From assembly GCA_003427395.1 (NCBI GenBank), contig BFEA01000039.1, positions 2,941,907-3,005,906 of the forward strand: a stretch of 64,000 nt of DNA, in the 5' to 3' direction. Every line of letters starts with the position of its first letter. Within the stretch, counting starts at the first letter, position 1. A program made the translations under genes and the position numbers. The stretch comes from Chara braunii. Its lineage: Eukaryota; Streptophyta; Charophyceae; Charales; Characeae. Positions 45,605 through 57,389 of this stretch are shown piece after piece. The notes beneath the pieces are model-generated. The model did not search any database. It had not been told where the DNA came from and was given only the letters and a program-made list of their open reading frames with translations.

Positions 45605-45960
45605 GGTGCACCGTAGTGTAGTGGTCTGGCCATTCTTGCTGAGGGGTGGGGGTTGCCCTTGGCTTACATATTGGTACAAGGGAAGGGGAGTCGCGTACAG
45701 GACTGCCCGTTCGTTGCCTTGTGGTTGGTTTGTCTGCCAGCCAGCCTGTAGAAGGATGCATACCATGTCAGCCATTAAGTCAGACTGTTCGGGAGTGCAC
45801 TGTAGTGTAGTGGTCTGGCCATTCTTGCTGAGCGGTGGGGTTGTTGTTTTATATATTATAAGGGAAGGAGAGATGTGTACAGGACTGGCTGTTCATTGCC
45901 ATGTCTTGGTTTGTCTGCCAGCCAGCCTGTAGAAGGACGCATACTATGTCAGCAGGTAGG
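45605..45960. repeat. ~189-bp tandem duplication
   Basis: GTAGTGTAGTGGTCTGGCCA occurs at 45613 and 45802. Both copies continue to a shared end, TTTGTCTGCCAGCCAGCCTG. Confidence 0.9.
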
Positions 45961-46030
45961 TCAGACTGTTCAGGAGTGGAACGGGTGTAAGCCTGTAGAA
46001 CATATGGTAATTATGCCTGTGTTTGGGGCA

Positions 46031-46075
46031 AGTTTCACTCTAGATACAGCGAAAATGACGGTACGTTCTATTCAG
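46031..46075. mobile_element. Half-copy of a foldback MITE
   Basis: GTTTCACTCTAGATACAGC, then AATGACGGTACGTTCTATTC, matches one arm of the foldback elements at 49769 and 50246. The other arm is missing. Confidence 0.6.
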
Positions 46076-46540
46076 GGCAAGACGCAAGTGTTTGTTGTTT
46101 TGGTTACATCCATCCGTCGGCTTCAGATCTTTGCCAAGGATTTTGTTGTTTTGCTTACGGAGTACGAAAACTGTGCTCGCGTGTCATTTGTTCACGACTG
46201 GTCGAACCACTTCAAGCAGCCGTTGTAACCATAGTAGTACTTGTGGAAAAACACATACCGACGAGGACTTTTTTGCGGACGTCTGACCTCAATTTGTGGT
46301 CAGATTTGGTCCAAAGAGTCACAATGATACGTACGCCTTTGGATTCCCGAGGGCAGGGCAGGGGTCCTTTGTGAAAGTGCTCTCTGTGTGGCATGTGTAT
46401 GGTATGCAAAGACGGTGGCGTTTGATGCCCTGTGTATGTTTCTGTGATTAGCGATTGGGTCAACTTGTCGATCTATGTAGGGCTTTGATTCATTCATTCG
46501 TTTCCTTTTTAAATTGATTGAGTTTTATTGATTGGTCGGT

Positions 46541-46553
46541 TGATTGATTGATG

Positions 46554-46583
<30 letters not shown>
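46541..46583. repeat. (GATT)n microsatellite
   Basis: About ten tetranucleotide units with one GATG interruption. Confidence 0.95.
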
Positions 46584-46584
<1 letters not shown>

Positions 46585-48479
46585 CGGTCGGTTGATTGGC
46601 GACTTTTGTGGGGTCTTACGTACCTTAGCGTACCATGACTTCACAACAGAGAATTGTTCAAGCATTGGTGATGATGGCAGATGTCATCAAGAGAAGGGGA
46701 TGTCGGCACGGTGCTGTGTATGAGCAATAACGTTCAACTGGTGTTCATCATCTGCCATCTTTCAACGATTGGTAGATGGGAGGAAACAGCATTTGGTAGA
46801 AGTTTGTGGCATTTGACAGGAGGGCAGGGGAAGATGTAGTCACTTGTCTGCCGTGGTCAAGACACATGTGTGAAAAAATCCTGACGAATCTTCTTGCGGA
46901 TGTGACTCCACCGAGGGCTGAAAGGGAGCTTCTGCCATAACTACTGCAGAAAGAGGAACAACTGAGCAAGATGCGATAGATTGCATCATCCCTTCCTCTT
47001 GAGAGAGGTGACCATGTGTGCGTGGATTTGAACAGATCCCCGCTAGAAGCAAACGTATATTTGTGTCCCTTGTGAAATAACAACCTTTGGTAAGTTGAGA
47101 GAAAGAAGAGTTTTGGGCAGTTTCAGCCAAATGCTGCCATCACCTGAGGCTGGTGCTAATGCGGATGGCAATTCTTGCTGTCTAGGTTTGGCGGGGGCGG
47201 GGCTGATGAGTGGAATTGTCGTGGATAGGGAGGTACATTGTGCCTTGGGGCATCACTGATGCTGATGTTATGCAGTGGGCGCGTACACAAGGATGGATCG
47301 CGGGCCATTCTGGCCAGTAGGTTGACTGAGGTTCAGCTGGGTGCACAAGGGGATGTGTTGAGTTTTCTGTCTGAAACCTTGTGCTGTCATGTACAGGCCT
47401 GCTGATGGTGTGGACGCTGTACTTCTGTTGCCACGTCGAGAGTGAAACCTTTTGCTCCTGTGACAACTAGAAGTGACGAGTGGTTAGTCCCGTGGATGAG
47501 GGTTGTGCATGGGATGAGGAGTACGCAGGAGAATGCATCCGCTAATGTTTGAGCTATGTTGTGTGTGACGACTTCATGGTTGGTGACTCCGAAACTCTCT
47601 GACACATGGAAGGCATACGGAGTGTTGAATCTAGAGATGGGATGGGGTGCAAAAACCATGTGGAAGTCGTGACAAGAATGTTGACTTCTCATGGGATGCA
47701 GGGAGGATAGGGCAGCAGAGACTCGACTTCAGGTGTTGTATGGCCTGTGTGTGAATGAATATGAAGGAAACGGTGCCCTCTGTGTGTGGGATGTGGACAC
47801 AGCTGAGGTGTAATGATTGTCTATGTCACTAGTGGCTGAAGCAGGGTGCACCTCGTACTGTATGGTGTTGTGGTGCCCACTGAAAAACTGTACTGACCAT
47901 TGGAGGTGTATCACTTGCAATCCCAGACTGCAGAGGGGCTCTGCTGTCTTGGGAACATTGTTGTTTACACAGGGGACTTGTTGAGCAAGTGCTATATTCG
48001 TTCTGGTGGATTCGTTTGCATTGTCGCTGTGTAATGGACACACCGTTGACTGCTCCGACAGTGCTTTTGTAAAGAAGGATGGATGCACCAACGACGGCTC
48101 CAACGGTGCTTTTATACACAAGTGTATGTTAGTTTGGTTTGTGAGACTGAAATTGTTTTACGTCTCCCGTAAATGAATGTTTTTTTTTTTGTTCCCAGTG
48201 AATTTTGTATGTTGAGTTTTTTCAGAAATCGCTGGCTGCCACAATTTTGTCCTCTTATTAATTAAAACAGGTAGGCCAGTAGGTCTTGATGTGACTCGTT
48301 GTTATTGGTCTTTCTATCATGTGCTATTCTCTGGTAGTTGTGTTTTTCTTTTGTCTCTCATTTGTAACTGTTGGGCCCTGGTGGATGTTGTACCATGCTC
48401 TGCTGTGGCTTGTCTGTGATGTGGTTTTGGCGGGCTGGTATTCTTTGTGCTTCTCGTTAAAAATGTCTGCCCTCCTTGG

Positions 48480-49150
48480 AGTGAAAGATGTCCGCAAAAA
48501 ATAGCCGACCAATGGTCAGTATAAGCCCCACATGAGCACTGGGAGGGGTGTGCTTGAAGGTTATAAAGTACCTGATCACTGGTCAGCGTACGACCCGCTT
48601 AGAGAGGTGCGCTTGAAGAAGGTGACAAAATATGTGGTCTGTGGTTAAAGCAAGACCCACGAGAGGACTTCGGAGGGGTGAGCTTGAGGATGACAATATA
48701 CCTGATCAGTGGTCAATGTAAGATCCACACTATAAGACTTCGGGTGTGCTTGAAGGAGGCGACGAGGACTTCGGAGGGGTGAGCTTGAGGATGACAATAT
48801 ACCTGATCAGTGGTCAAAGTTAGATCCACACTATAAGACTTCGGGTGTGCTTGAAGGAGGCGACAAAATGCTGAGGCGGGAAAGATGCTCTTTGGGAAAA
48901 CAAGTGTGTGTGGATACCGGGAACTCCTCTTTGACTGTGTTGACGTCTATGCCTGATTCCTGGTGAGGGGTCGAGGCGACGATTCACATTTGATTATTGC
49001 CAGTGACCACACTAAGACTTCGGGTGTGCTTGAAGGAGGCGACAAATGCTGAGGTGGGAAAGATGCTCTTTGGGAAAACAAGTGTGTGTGGATACCGGGA
49101 ACTCCTCTTTGACTATGTTGACATCTATGCCTGATTCTTGGTGAGGCGAT
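48480..49150. repeat. Nested 101-bp and 179-bp tandem repeats
   Basis: GGACTTCGGAGGGGTGAGCT recurs at 48665 and 48766 (101 bp). TCGGGTGTGCTTGAAGGAGG recurs with a longer shared 3' extension at 48841 and 49020 (179 bp). Looser related units begin near 48505. Confidence 0.9.
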
Positions 49151-49768
49151 GATTCACATTTAGATGATTGGCAGTGACGATCGATGGTCAATCCTGCAAG
49201 GCTGTACTAGCCCCGAGCCCCAGCGTTGCAAGATGTCTTCATGGCACATTCCTAATGTATCAGTGGCCCCAGCCAAAAAAGAAACAAGTGAGCCACTGGT
49301 GGTTCAGCAAAGCTTGGCGTGCAGCATCACCGGTGTGCTGCTGGTTTAAAACACACCAATACAGGGAGCCCTTCTGCGGGCCTGTGGCAGGCTTTCTGTT
49401 GCGACGCGTGAGTAATAAGTGAATCCATTAGACTTCCCCGGTAGGGCAGTATGCCAAAGCGCCGCCCACTTGTATACTTCTCCACTTGTTTTGGTGGGCT
49501 TGAGATTTCTCACCATGGTTGAGCAGCTGCTGCTGCTTTTTTTCTTTAAAAAAAAAGTGTTGTATTACAAAGGTTTAACCTTCGTTGCTGGAAACGTCAC
49601 AATACAACCCTGACATAGTGGGGCCACTATCTACCTTGAAGTTTGGCTTGGGCAGGAAACTGGGTCCAGCATTCACCCTTTCTCGCAATTACTTGTTAGA
49701 AAAGCAAAACAAAGTTTAACAAACAATACAACTGGATCAGGAAATTCAAAGGTGAAAACCCCACATCT
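49151..49768. other. Unassigned sequence
   Basis: No gene or repeat is recognised. Only short open frames. Confidence 0.4.
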
Positions 49769-49892
49769 TGAAAACTACCTTCTTCCCCCAAATACAACGT
49801 ACGGTCATTATAGCTGTATTTGATGCATGTTTCAGTCTAGATACAGCTATCATGACCGTATGTTGTATTCGGGGGAAGAAGGTAGTTCTTGA
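49769..49892. mobile_element. Foldback MITE, copy 1
   Basis: Arms of about 46 bp: ACTACCTTCTTCCCCCAAAT at the left, its complement ending GGGGGAAGAAGGTAGT at the right, with a short loop holding AGTCTAGAT. Nearly perfect pairing. Confidence 0.85.
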
Positions 49893-50100
49893 AGGGGAGT
49901 AGGGGAATTGGACAGTGCTCCGGCGGCAGTGCTCAGTTATGGTGGTGCTAACTTTCAGACTAGCGATAGCAAGAACGACCGGTGCGTTTTGTACAATGAG
50001 ACAACTTTCGTCAAAGTTACTGATGTGATTGATTCCTCTCGCAATAGTCAATCTAGGGTGGTTTGTGGTGAAAGATTAGTGGGTAGAGAATGCACCTCTT

Positions 50101-50224
50101 ATCCAGGTTGATAGTACGGTCCCCTTGTCTATCACAATCTCCTTGCTCCACCATTTTCTCTTATCCAGGTTGATAGTACGGTCGCCTTGTCTATCACAAT
50201 CTCCTTGCTCCACCATTTTCTCTT
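50101..50224. repeat. 62-bp tandem duplication
   Basis: ATCCAGGTTGATAGTACGGT at 50101 and 50163, essentially identical units. Confidence 0.95.
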
Positions 50225-50245
50225 TTACCAACTGCCTAGGAGTAG

Positions 50246-50358
50246 CCTACCATCTTCACTCGAATAGAACGCCCGGTCATTATCACTGTATCTAGACTGA
50301 AAGTTGCACCGAATACGGCTATAATGACCGGGCGTTCTATTCAGGTGAAGATGGTAGG
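50246..50358. mobile_element. Foldback MITE, copy 2
   Basis: Arms of about 46 bp starting CCTACCATCTTCACTCGAAT and ending in its complement. It shares the inner GGTCATTAT...CTGTAT and TCTAGACTGAAA core with copy 1 but has different outer arm sequence, each arm still matching its own partner. Confidence 0.85.
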
Positions 50359-50609
50359 TTGCACCTCTTATCTCTCCCGCAGTTCTTCTGCTGGTTGATG
50401 AAGAGTTTAACTTTTTTCAGTGAAGGAATTATGCAACTAAGTTGCGTCTGTGCAAGGTTATATCACATAGCGAGATCTTAGTTTTGGAAATGTTTATGCA
50501 AGAATGACAATGAAAGGAGGTAGCTCCTTGAGATGTCAAACAACGAGCGCTGCATCTCTCGTAGTGTGGAGGATAAAGTTCGAATGAAATGAATGTTAAA
50601 TGCTTGCTA

Positions 50610-50610
<1 letters not shown>

Positions 50611-50654
<44 letters not shown>
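50611..50654 (+). repeat. Poly(A) tract of 44 followed by an ambiguous base
   Basis: Forty-four A, then N at 50655. It could be the tail of a retroposed transcript or a simple homopolymer. No recognisable gene precedes it. Confidence 0.95.
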
Positions 50655-50659
50655 NCTAC

Positions 50660-51912
50660 AACAACAGAATTATACTGTGTCGCATGTAACAAGTAGGCGC
50701 AAGCAGGAATTGCAAACTGGAGTGTATCATGTAAAGTTTATGATTACCAATGTTATAGTTCAATTGAGTAAGACTGTGTTGGAAAGTCTTAGAAGGGCTT
50801 GTTAGGGATCGTGAGGGTTGTGAGCACTGTGGCAGCCTACTGCATGAGTAGTTCCCTAATAGGTCATTAGATATTTACAGACTGATCTCAGCCGAAGCCG
50901 GGTAATGGCCCCGGTATCTCAAATGATCTCACATTTTCTCAATGATCTGTACAATTCGATATGGGACGCTGGGCCCGGTTCCCAGCACGTGCTGCTCCCC
51001 ACGAATAAACTGGAGCATTTGTAAGTTCAATTGCATGCGGATTGGTTGAAGGAGAATGTGGTTACCATCCCATTTGCGGATGATTTTTTTTTCGCTACCC
51101 TACCAGCTAATATTCAACATTTACAGAGGTGTTAAAATTTTGAACAGCCCCCGTGTTAAACAAAACAAAACAGAGGGGAGGGGGAAGGGGGGTGAGGTTT
51201 TGACTCTTTAGTATCTTCACCGCTTCGGAGTTCTTATAATCTTCACCATGAATATACATCTAGACGGTGAACATTTTGAAGCACTGAAGGTGTTGCAAAT
51301 TGTGAACACCCCCCTTCAAAAAAAACAAATGAGGAGGAGGAAGGATGAGGGTTCGGAGTTTTTTGCATTTTCAATTTTCAAAATCTTCATTGTTAATATG
51401 CACCAGGACATTCGGGGCGGGGAAATTTTCAGCATCTTCACCACTTCAAAGTTCAATTTCAACATATGTACGGACACATGGGGACATTTAAAATATTTGA
51501 CATTTTCACCACTTGAAAAATTTCAGAATATTCAACATCTGTCCAAATAGGGGCATTCAACATTTTCAACACCTTAAGAGTTTGTTGAAACTCGGTTCCA
51601 GAAACACCTGAAATCGCTGATTTTTTCCCATTTCAGAATAACTTTCAATGAAGATTCAGCAAGTCGTTGATCCCTTACGCTGGCCACAATTGGGGAACTA
51701 ATTGACAAGTTGATAACACAACAACATATGACTCACACCTTGAGGCTGTCACGGGAACTGGTAGAGTCGAGCACATTGAGTAGCAACGTGACAAGTCAGG
51801 CCAGGCGACACACTGTGGAGTTCACCCCCTTGGGAATATGGAAAAAAAATACAATTCATGAACAGCGGAGCGCACACGGTACGCACAATTTGCAGTCAGA
51901 TACTGCTCAACA
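50660..51912. other. AT-rich sequence with degenerate repeats
   Basis: 51240-51600 holds loose repeats of TTTTCAACATCTTCACCACTT type. No gene recognised. Confidence 0.45.
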
Positions 51913-52272
51913 ATGGATTCATTTATGCTAGCCAAGAAGACTCCTTTCCATGGCAGGGGAGGGGTGCATTTGGAAGACAATGTGCCGAACACAGTACTTA
52001 CGGGATCGACCACGAATGGGACGAAAGGACTAAGGATTGACGAAATGATAAGGACATGGCAAGTACCTTGTCGCACAAAACATAAAAGGAATCGAAGGTT
52101 GCGGGGAATTCGGCATGCTATCCTCACGCAATGGGTGAAAATGTTGAAACAAGACATACTTAGAAAGGGGGAGCGGGTGAGGATTAGGGGTGACACTCAC
52201 CCCAGGGTGATATGTAGGGTGGTGGAGGATACTCATGGGTACCAAGTACTCGCCACAAAATTGAAGGTGTGA
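51913..52272 (+). pseudogene. Unrecognised ORF, 119 codons
   Basis: A + frame, basic overall, ending WVKMLKQDILRKGERVRIRG, then RVICRVVEDTHGYQVLATKL. The C-terminal part resembles a small beta-rich (SH3-like) domain in composition, but no family can be named. It lies about 230 bp upstream of the LINE-like remnant, in a different frame, and may belong to the same decayed element. Confidence 0.3.
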
Positions 52273-52504
52273 ACGGGGATGAAAGGATTAGGGGAGCCAT
52301 TGCTAGGACATCAGGAGGATGGTGACCCCCCTCAAAGGAGAATGGCTAAAGCAGCAGTGAAAAGTGTGTTGGTCTGTCGGGGAGTCAGGTTGGAGAAATA
52401 ATAGTGTTTTCTCTTTCCGGATATCGGTCAGGAAGAGCAAAATAATATGCGACCCGCAGGAATGGACATGGTAAATACAGAATCACCACAAGAAGAAATT
52501 CTAC

Positions 52505-53068
52505 TTGCAGCAACGGACATGGTCAAAACAGATGCACCACAAGAAGAAGTTCTACCTGCAGTCACTAAGCATACAACAAATCTACGGGTTCATCCTTCCA
52601 AAGGAGGAAACATGGGAAGAATTGAGAACAGAGATTGGCTCCCGATGGCACACGTGGAGATGGATTGGGCAAAGGTGGAGGGAACAATGTGCCTTGATGG
52701 TGACCCTCGTGCACCAGAAACATGTGGATGTGTTAAGCCACCAGTACATCCAACTATCGGTCGCGGACCCTTTTCGGAGGCCTCCCACCACCGATTCAAT
52801 TTATCTACGACGCTGGGCCTTCAAAATTTTTGTAGGCGACGAGTTTTCTATTCAGCAAGGCTGGGCTGTGTACTGGTGGCTTAAGGCAAATAGCCCACCA
52901 GGCGGTTCTTAGAGAAGAATGGCAGGCGTCCAAGAGTCCATACAAGAATACTATATGCACGGCAACATAGGCCCAAACGGAGACAATCCCTCACTTCCTT
53001 GTGCACTGCTCAGTGGTGCAGACCTTCATGGAATGGTGGCCCAAGGACCTTATAGACAAGTTAGCATC
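52505..53068 (+). pseudogene. Possible non-LTR retrotransposon (LINE) 3' ORF remnant
   Basis: A 135-codon frame (52505-52912) contains KEETWEELRTEIGSRWHTWR and a Trp-rich end. In another frame, 52932-53068 encodes ICTAT, stop, AQTETIPHFLVHCSVVQTFM, then EWWPKDLID. C...ETxxHxxxxC followed by W is the pattern of the zinc-binding domain at the C-terminus of plant LINE reverse transcriptases (zf-RVT type); one Cys appears to have been lost. No RT YxDD box is visible, so this would be only the tail of the ORF. The upstream 135-codon part is not itself recognised. Confidence 0.35.
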
Positions 53069-54879
53069 GTAGGTGACAAAAAAAACTACGATGCAATGAT
53101 CCTACTTGGGATGATAATGAAGGCACTCAGACTGAAACAGGACTGACTGGTGGCAGGGAAAATTCTACGTGTAGAGGCTCTATTTGTCATTATAGTGTCA
53201 AGTTACACTAGCATTAGGAGGTAATTAAATGAGGATGATGAGTTTTGCTTAGCTCAAGTTGTCGATGTGCCAGTAGTCTGGGCAAGAGGGTTATTGATGA
53301 GCCTGAATTTAAGGGCATGATATTAAGTTTGTTTTTAGCCGAATTAGGTTGTTCGATCATGAATATATTGAAACCTGCACCACTTGGGAGTTGGTGTGAC
53401 TAATGGTGAGCGTGTGATATGACAGGTATCGTGACAAATGTTGAGCCCAGTCCTTTCAGCGGAACCGCTGGTGGTGGCAATCGATAATGAGTTTGAATCA
53501 TTTGTGGGTTACTAAGTTGTATTTAGTAGAGCAATGGAGATTATTTTGTTGAAGGTTTGGCTAGTTTAAAGAGAGATCTATGTTTAAAATTTAAATACGT
53601 GCGGCATATGTTTTATCTTTTTATGCGAATAGATTTGTCTGTTTCTATGGTTATGTATTTACAATGGTTTGTTTGATGCCTGATTGATAGCACATGTATG
53701 GATTGCCTTCCATTCAAAAGGAGCATGGACCCTACGTGAAATTTATGTCCGACATGGGACAAGTGGTGAATGGAGTAACTCGCCGTTGCGGGAAGATGAT
53801 TTTTCCTGAAGGGAGTCAAAATGCATAGTCTAATTCCGATGGAAGTGCAACCTTGAGGTGTTACTCCCTCGTTGAAGCTTAAGAAAACAGCAGTCGGTCC
53901 AGGAAATGGTACTGAGACCCACGCCAAAACTATGTTATTGGTCCTTAGTGGGGTGTTGTTACCTTTCCTCCAGATAGGAAAGAAACTACATTATCATATA
54001 AGAAAAGAAAATGACACTTACAACCTTACTTGAACATTCACGGTGAAGTGGGGTAGTTACTGCTTACCAAGGGCGGTTTTGGAGTAACGCCATTGAGTCA
54101 TTTATGTTAAGTAGGGTAACTATATTTGTAAAAGCGCGGGTTCGTTGTTCGTTATTTGGATAGGTATGAATGAAGTTGTTCAACTGAACCTTATAAATTT
54201 AGTAAGGTGCACACACTAAAATCAGAGGGGATTGCGGTGAGGCTTGATCCTTAGAGTGGGGCTCGGGTGTCAAAATGTTATCCCAAAAGGATTACACTGC
54301 TCCTTGGTGTTTATGCTTCACTCAAAAACTAAGGAGTAACAACAATATCATTATTATTATTCACCGATAGTCTAAGACCCATTTTCCCATTCCAGAGTTA
54401 ACAATATAGTCTTGAAAGTTATTATGTTGCATGATTGGTGGTTAAGTTTGTATTATGTTGAATGTTTATAAGGCATCTTGTGCATGACTGTTATATTGCT
54501 ATCAAATACTTGTGACTATCATAATGCAGAACAGTGTCGTAAGTTCATGTTGTTTACTTGAGATTGTATTATACATTAGGCTTATAATTGAAGTCTCTGT
54601 TTACGTGGTATTTACGTGTTGTATTATTCTTTGACGGTGAAAGTGGTAGTTTGTATGATGCTTGAGTCATGTTTTGAGAGTCTTTTGTGCTTATCAGTAT
54701 GTATTTCGGACATTGACTAGTGCAGGCATGAATGAGTATTTTATCGTAGACTCTTTTCGATACCTTTGTCGTTCTGAATATGTTTTCGTGTGCACTCGTA
54801 TGATGAGTATTGCGATAGTATTAGTGAAGTGGATTTTTGGTATAATTATTTGTTTAAATTACGTAATTTATGTAAAGTT
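53069..54879. other. AT-rich unassigned sequence
   Basis: No gene, repeat or RNA is recognised. Confidence 0.45.
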
Positions 54880-55738
54880 TTAGCCATGAGACCGCTCATT
54901 GTTTGTTCAACAAAAGAAGAGTCAGAGAATGCTCAAGGGACAATTGAGGTCGAAAAAATCGTTGATTTGCTGGACTAGTGGGAATGGAAACATAGCAATC
55001 TGCCAAAGATTGAGATCAGGTTTTTCAAAGACGATCATGTTTTGATTCCATCTTCCATGATAAGTTTGTGTAGTTCGTGTCCGACTATAAGTGAAAAGAG
55101 GAACAAATGTTGAATAAGGTATAGAAACAAGTTTCATTATGATTGAAAAAGCAAAGTCGTTTTGGAGCAAGTTTTATTATGAAATGTGGAAGACATACCG
55201 ACTGGGTGAGGATAGACTGACTAAAGAGGACCTCGAGAAAGTAAATCGATATCACTACGTGTCAGTAAGGCAGTTTCTGGCACAGTTGGAACAGGCTTAC
55301 CACAAAATCTGGGTGCTATTAAAATATGAGAAGTGTATCGACTTCCTTATGATTTTTTTTTATTCGGAGCAGCGTGATCTAATTTATGGAACAGAAGGGA
55401 GGCTTATATGAGACAAGATTAAAAAACATTATATAGAAGGGGACTTTGATCAATACCTATGTCATACACTACAGGAAGCAAGGAGGAGAAAAAAGATGCA
55501 AGATCATGGCCATAACAAGTTTGACCAGAGGACGTCGGACGTTGCAACAGGTGCTCCTGAGGGTACACAGGGCGTGCCCGAGAGGGGTTGTAAGGGGATC
55601 GAACAAAATCACAAGATGGGTAAAAAGAAAATAAACGAGTCCAGTATTGAGGGGAAAGAAGAGAAGACTGAAGTCAAGGACGTTGTAACACAGACTTGTG
55701 TGAGGACAATTTACCTTCCAAACGGAAAGGAAAAATAA
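54880..55738 (+). pseudogene. gag-like retroelement ORF with a frameshift and one in-frame TGA
   Basis: About 54880-55108 reads STKEESENAQGTIEVEKIVD, then IEIRFFKDDHVLIPS in one frame. From 55139 another frame gives FWSKFYYEMWKTYRLGED, RLTKEDLEKVNRYHYVSVRQ and FLAQLEQAYHKIW, crosses TGA at 55409, and continues YIEGDFDQYLCHTLQEARRR into a Lys/Glu/Gly-rich tail ending at TAA 55736. The layout (N-terminal domain, helical region around FLAQLEQAY, charged tail) matches retrotransposon gag capsids, but no zinc knuckle or pol follows. The family assignment is by pattern, so moderate. Confidence 0.5.
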
Positions 55739-56440
55739 AAGAAAGGAGATCAAACAAAAGGTAGTATAACCCTGACTCTCATTGCGTCTAATCCCCAAGA
55801 AGGTTGTGGTGATAAGGATGCATCGTTATTTGAAAGTTGGAAAGGTTGGTTGTAAGGTAAAATGAGGGCGAAAGCGATGAGAGAAGATAGTGTGTGGTTG
55901 TTGTGGGAAGCTAATTTATGGAACAGAAGGGAGGCTTATATGAGACAAGATTAAAAAACATTATATAGAAGGGGACTTTGATCAACACCTATGTCATACA
56001 CTACAGGAAGCAAGGAGGAGAAAGAAGATGCAAGATCATGGCCATAACAAGTTTGACCAGAGGACGTCGGACGTTGCAACAGGTGCTCCTGAGGGTATAA
56101 AGGGCGTGCCCGAGAGGGGTTGTAAGGGGATCGAACAAAATCACAAGATGGGTAAAAAGAAAATAAACGAGTCCAGTATTAAGGGGAAAGAAGAGAAGAT
56201 TGAAGTCAAGGACGTTGTAACACAGACTTGTGTGAGGACAATTTACCTTCCAAACGGAAAGGAAAAATAAAAGCAAGGAAATCAAACAAAATGTAGTATA
56301 ACCCTGACGCTCATTGCGTCTAATCCCCAAAAAGGTTGTGGTGATAAGGATGCATCGTTATTTGGAAGTTGGAAAGGTTGTATGGTAAAATGAGGGCGAG
56401 AGCGATGAGAGAAGATAGTGTGTGGTTGTTGTGGGAAGGT
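55379..56440 (+). repeat. 532-bp tandem duplication covering the gag-like 3' end
   Basis: CTAATTTATGGAACAGAAGG begins both units, at 55379 and 55911. Few differences are seen, so the duplication is recent. The second unit carries its own copy of the gag-like tail (ending TAA 56268). The minus-strand 109-codon frames in each unit are shadows. Confidence 0.95.
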
Positions 56441-56717
56441 TTGCCATACACCTCACGAGTGCAATGTGGCGAAAAACACATTGAAGGGTGAAACCGTTGA
56501 CTCTATATAAAAAGAAAGTGCTCCCGATAGCTATTACCATCTCATTTAGACCGTCTATAGCGGGAAAGAGGATGAAATTATGCCGATTGGTTTTTAGCAG
56601 CTTATGAATGAGTGATTGATATATTTGGACATAGCACAATACCTACTCGTTAAGGTGGATAACATTGTTTGTTTGGAGTAGAACTAGTGAGATCGTTTTA
56701 ATATAAAGGACCTAGCT

Positions 56718-56750
<33 letters not shown>

Positions 56751-57359
56751 CCGATATATATATATATATATATATAGTTTCGATTTTGAGTGAAGGTTAT
56801 TACCTCTTTGTAATTAGATTGTACGTACATTCTGGACCTGATTGTGCATAATTATTAAGTGGTTTGGATACAAATGGACGTTCTCTATGGTTAGGTTGTA
56901 CATACACTTAACGTTTGGTTATCTCCACAAAAGTATTTGAAACTACGTTACGTATATAAGTCCATCACGACCCGTGAGGTAGGTCATACGAGGTCATTAG
57001 TGTTCTGTTGAAACTTGATTCGTGATTCGTGGAGATTGAGGATAATTTGAGTTTCGTTGGGAACCACCATGATACGGGTTCTTAATATCCTTCAATTTGC
57101 AGATTTGTGCGCATTGTGGTTGTCGTCATTGTTCATATCATTAAGGGTTTGTTCTTGTGATAACGTTTGAGTTGAGTATATGTGTGTTGTGTTAAAGTTT
57201 AAATGGTTTGAAAGAGGGTTAAGAGTATGAGAGAAATGAGGTTTATTTCATTAAATTTTAAATGTGGTGTGCTCAGACAATTCAGAACCCAAAAAAGTTG
57301 AATAAATGGTAATATTGTGGTTATGAGTGAGACATATTCGGGATCTGAGAGATACGGAG
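56441..57359. other. AT-rich unassigned sequence
   Basis: Only the (AT)n tracts are identifiable. Confidence 0.5.
56720..56775. repeat. Two (AT)n tracts
   Basis: (AT)n at 56720-56747 and 56754-56775. Each is followed by AGTT(C/T)CGAT, so the tract plus flank is duplicated. Confidence 0.95.
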
Positions 57360-57389
57360 GTGATTTTAACTATTAGATTGAAAGAGCCT

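Larger units (their letters stand above)
45101..48479. other. Downstream intergenic region
   Basis: No gene is recognised. Minus-strand frames at 47387-47692 and 47729-48121 lack family signatures, and the latter contains a short internal repeat. Contains the tandem and MITE features listed separately. Confidence 0.45.

Noticed and set aside
48319-48504. 61-codon hydrophobic ORF downstream of legumain
   Set aside because: It starts at ATG but is short, in AT/T-rich sequence where hydrophobic frames arise by chance, with no supporting context.
55469-56330. Twin 109-codon minus-strand hydrophobic ORFs
   Set aside because: They are antisense shadows of the gag-like tail, duplicated with the 532-bp unit.
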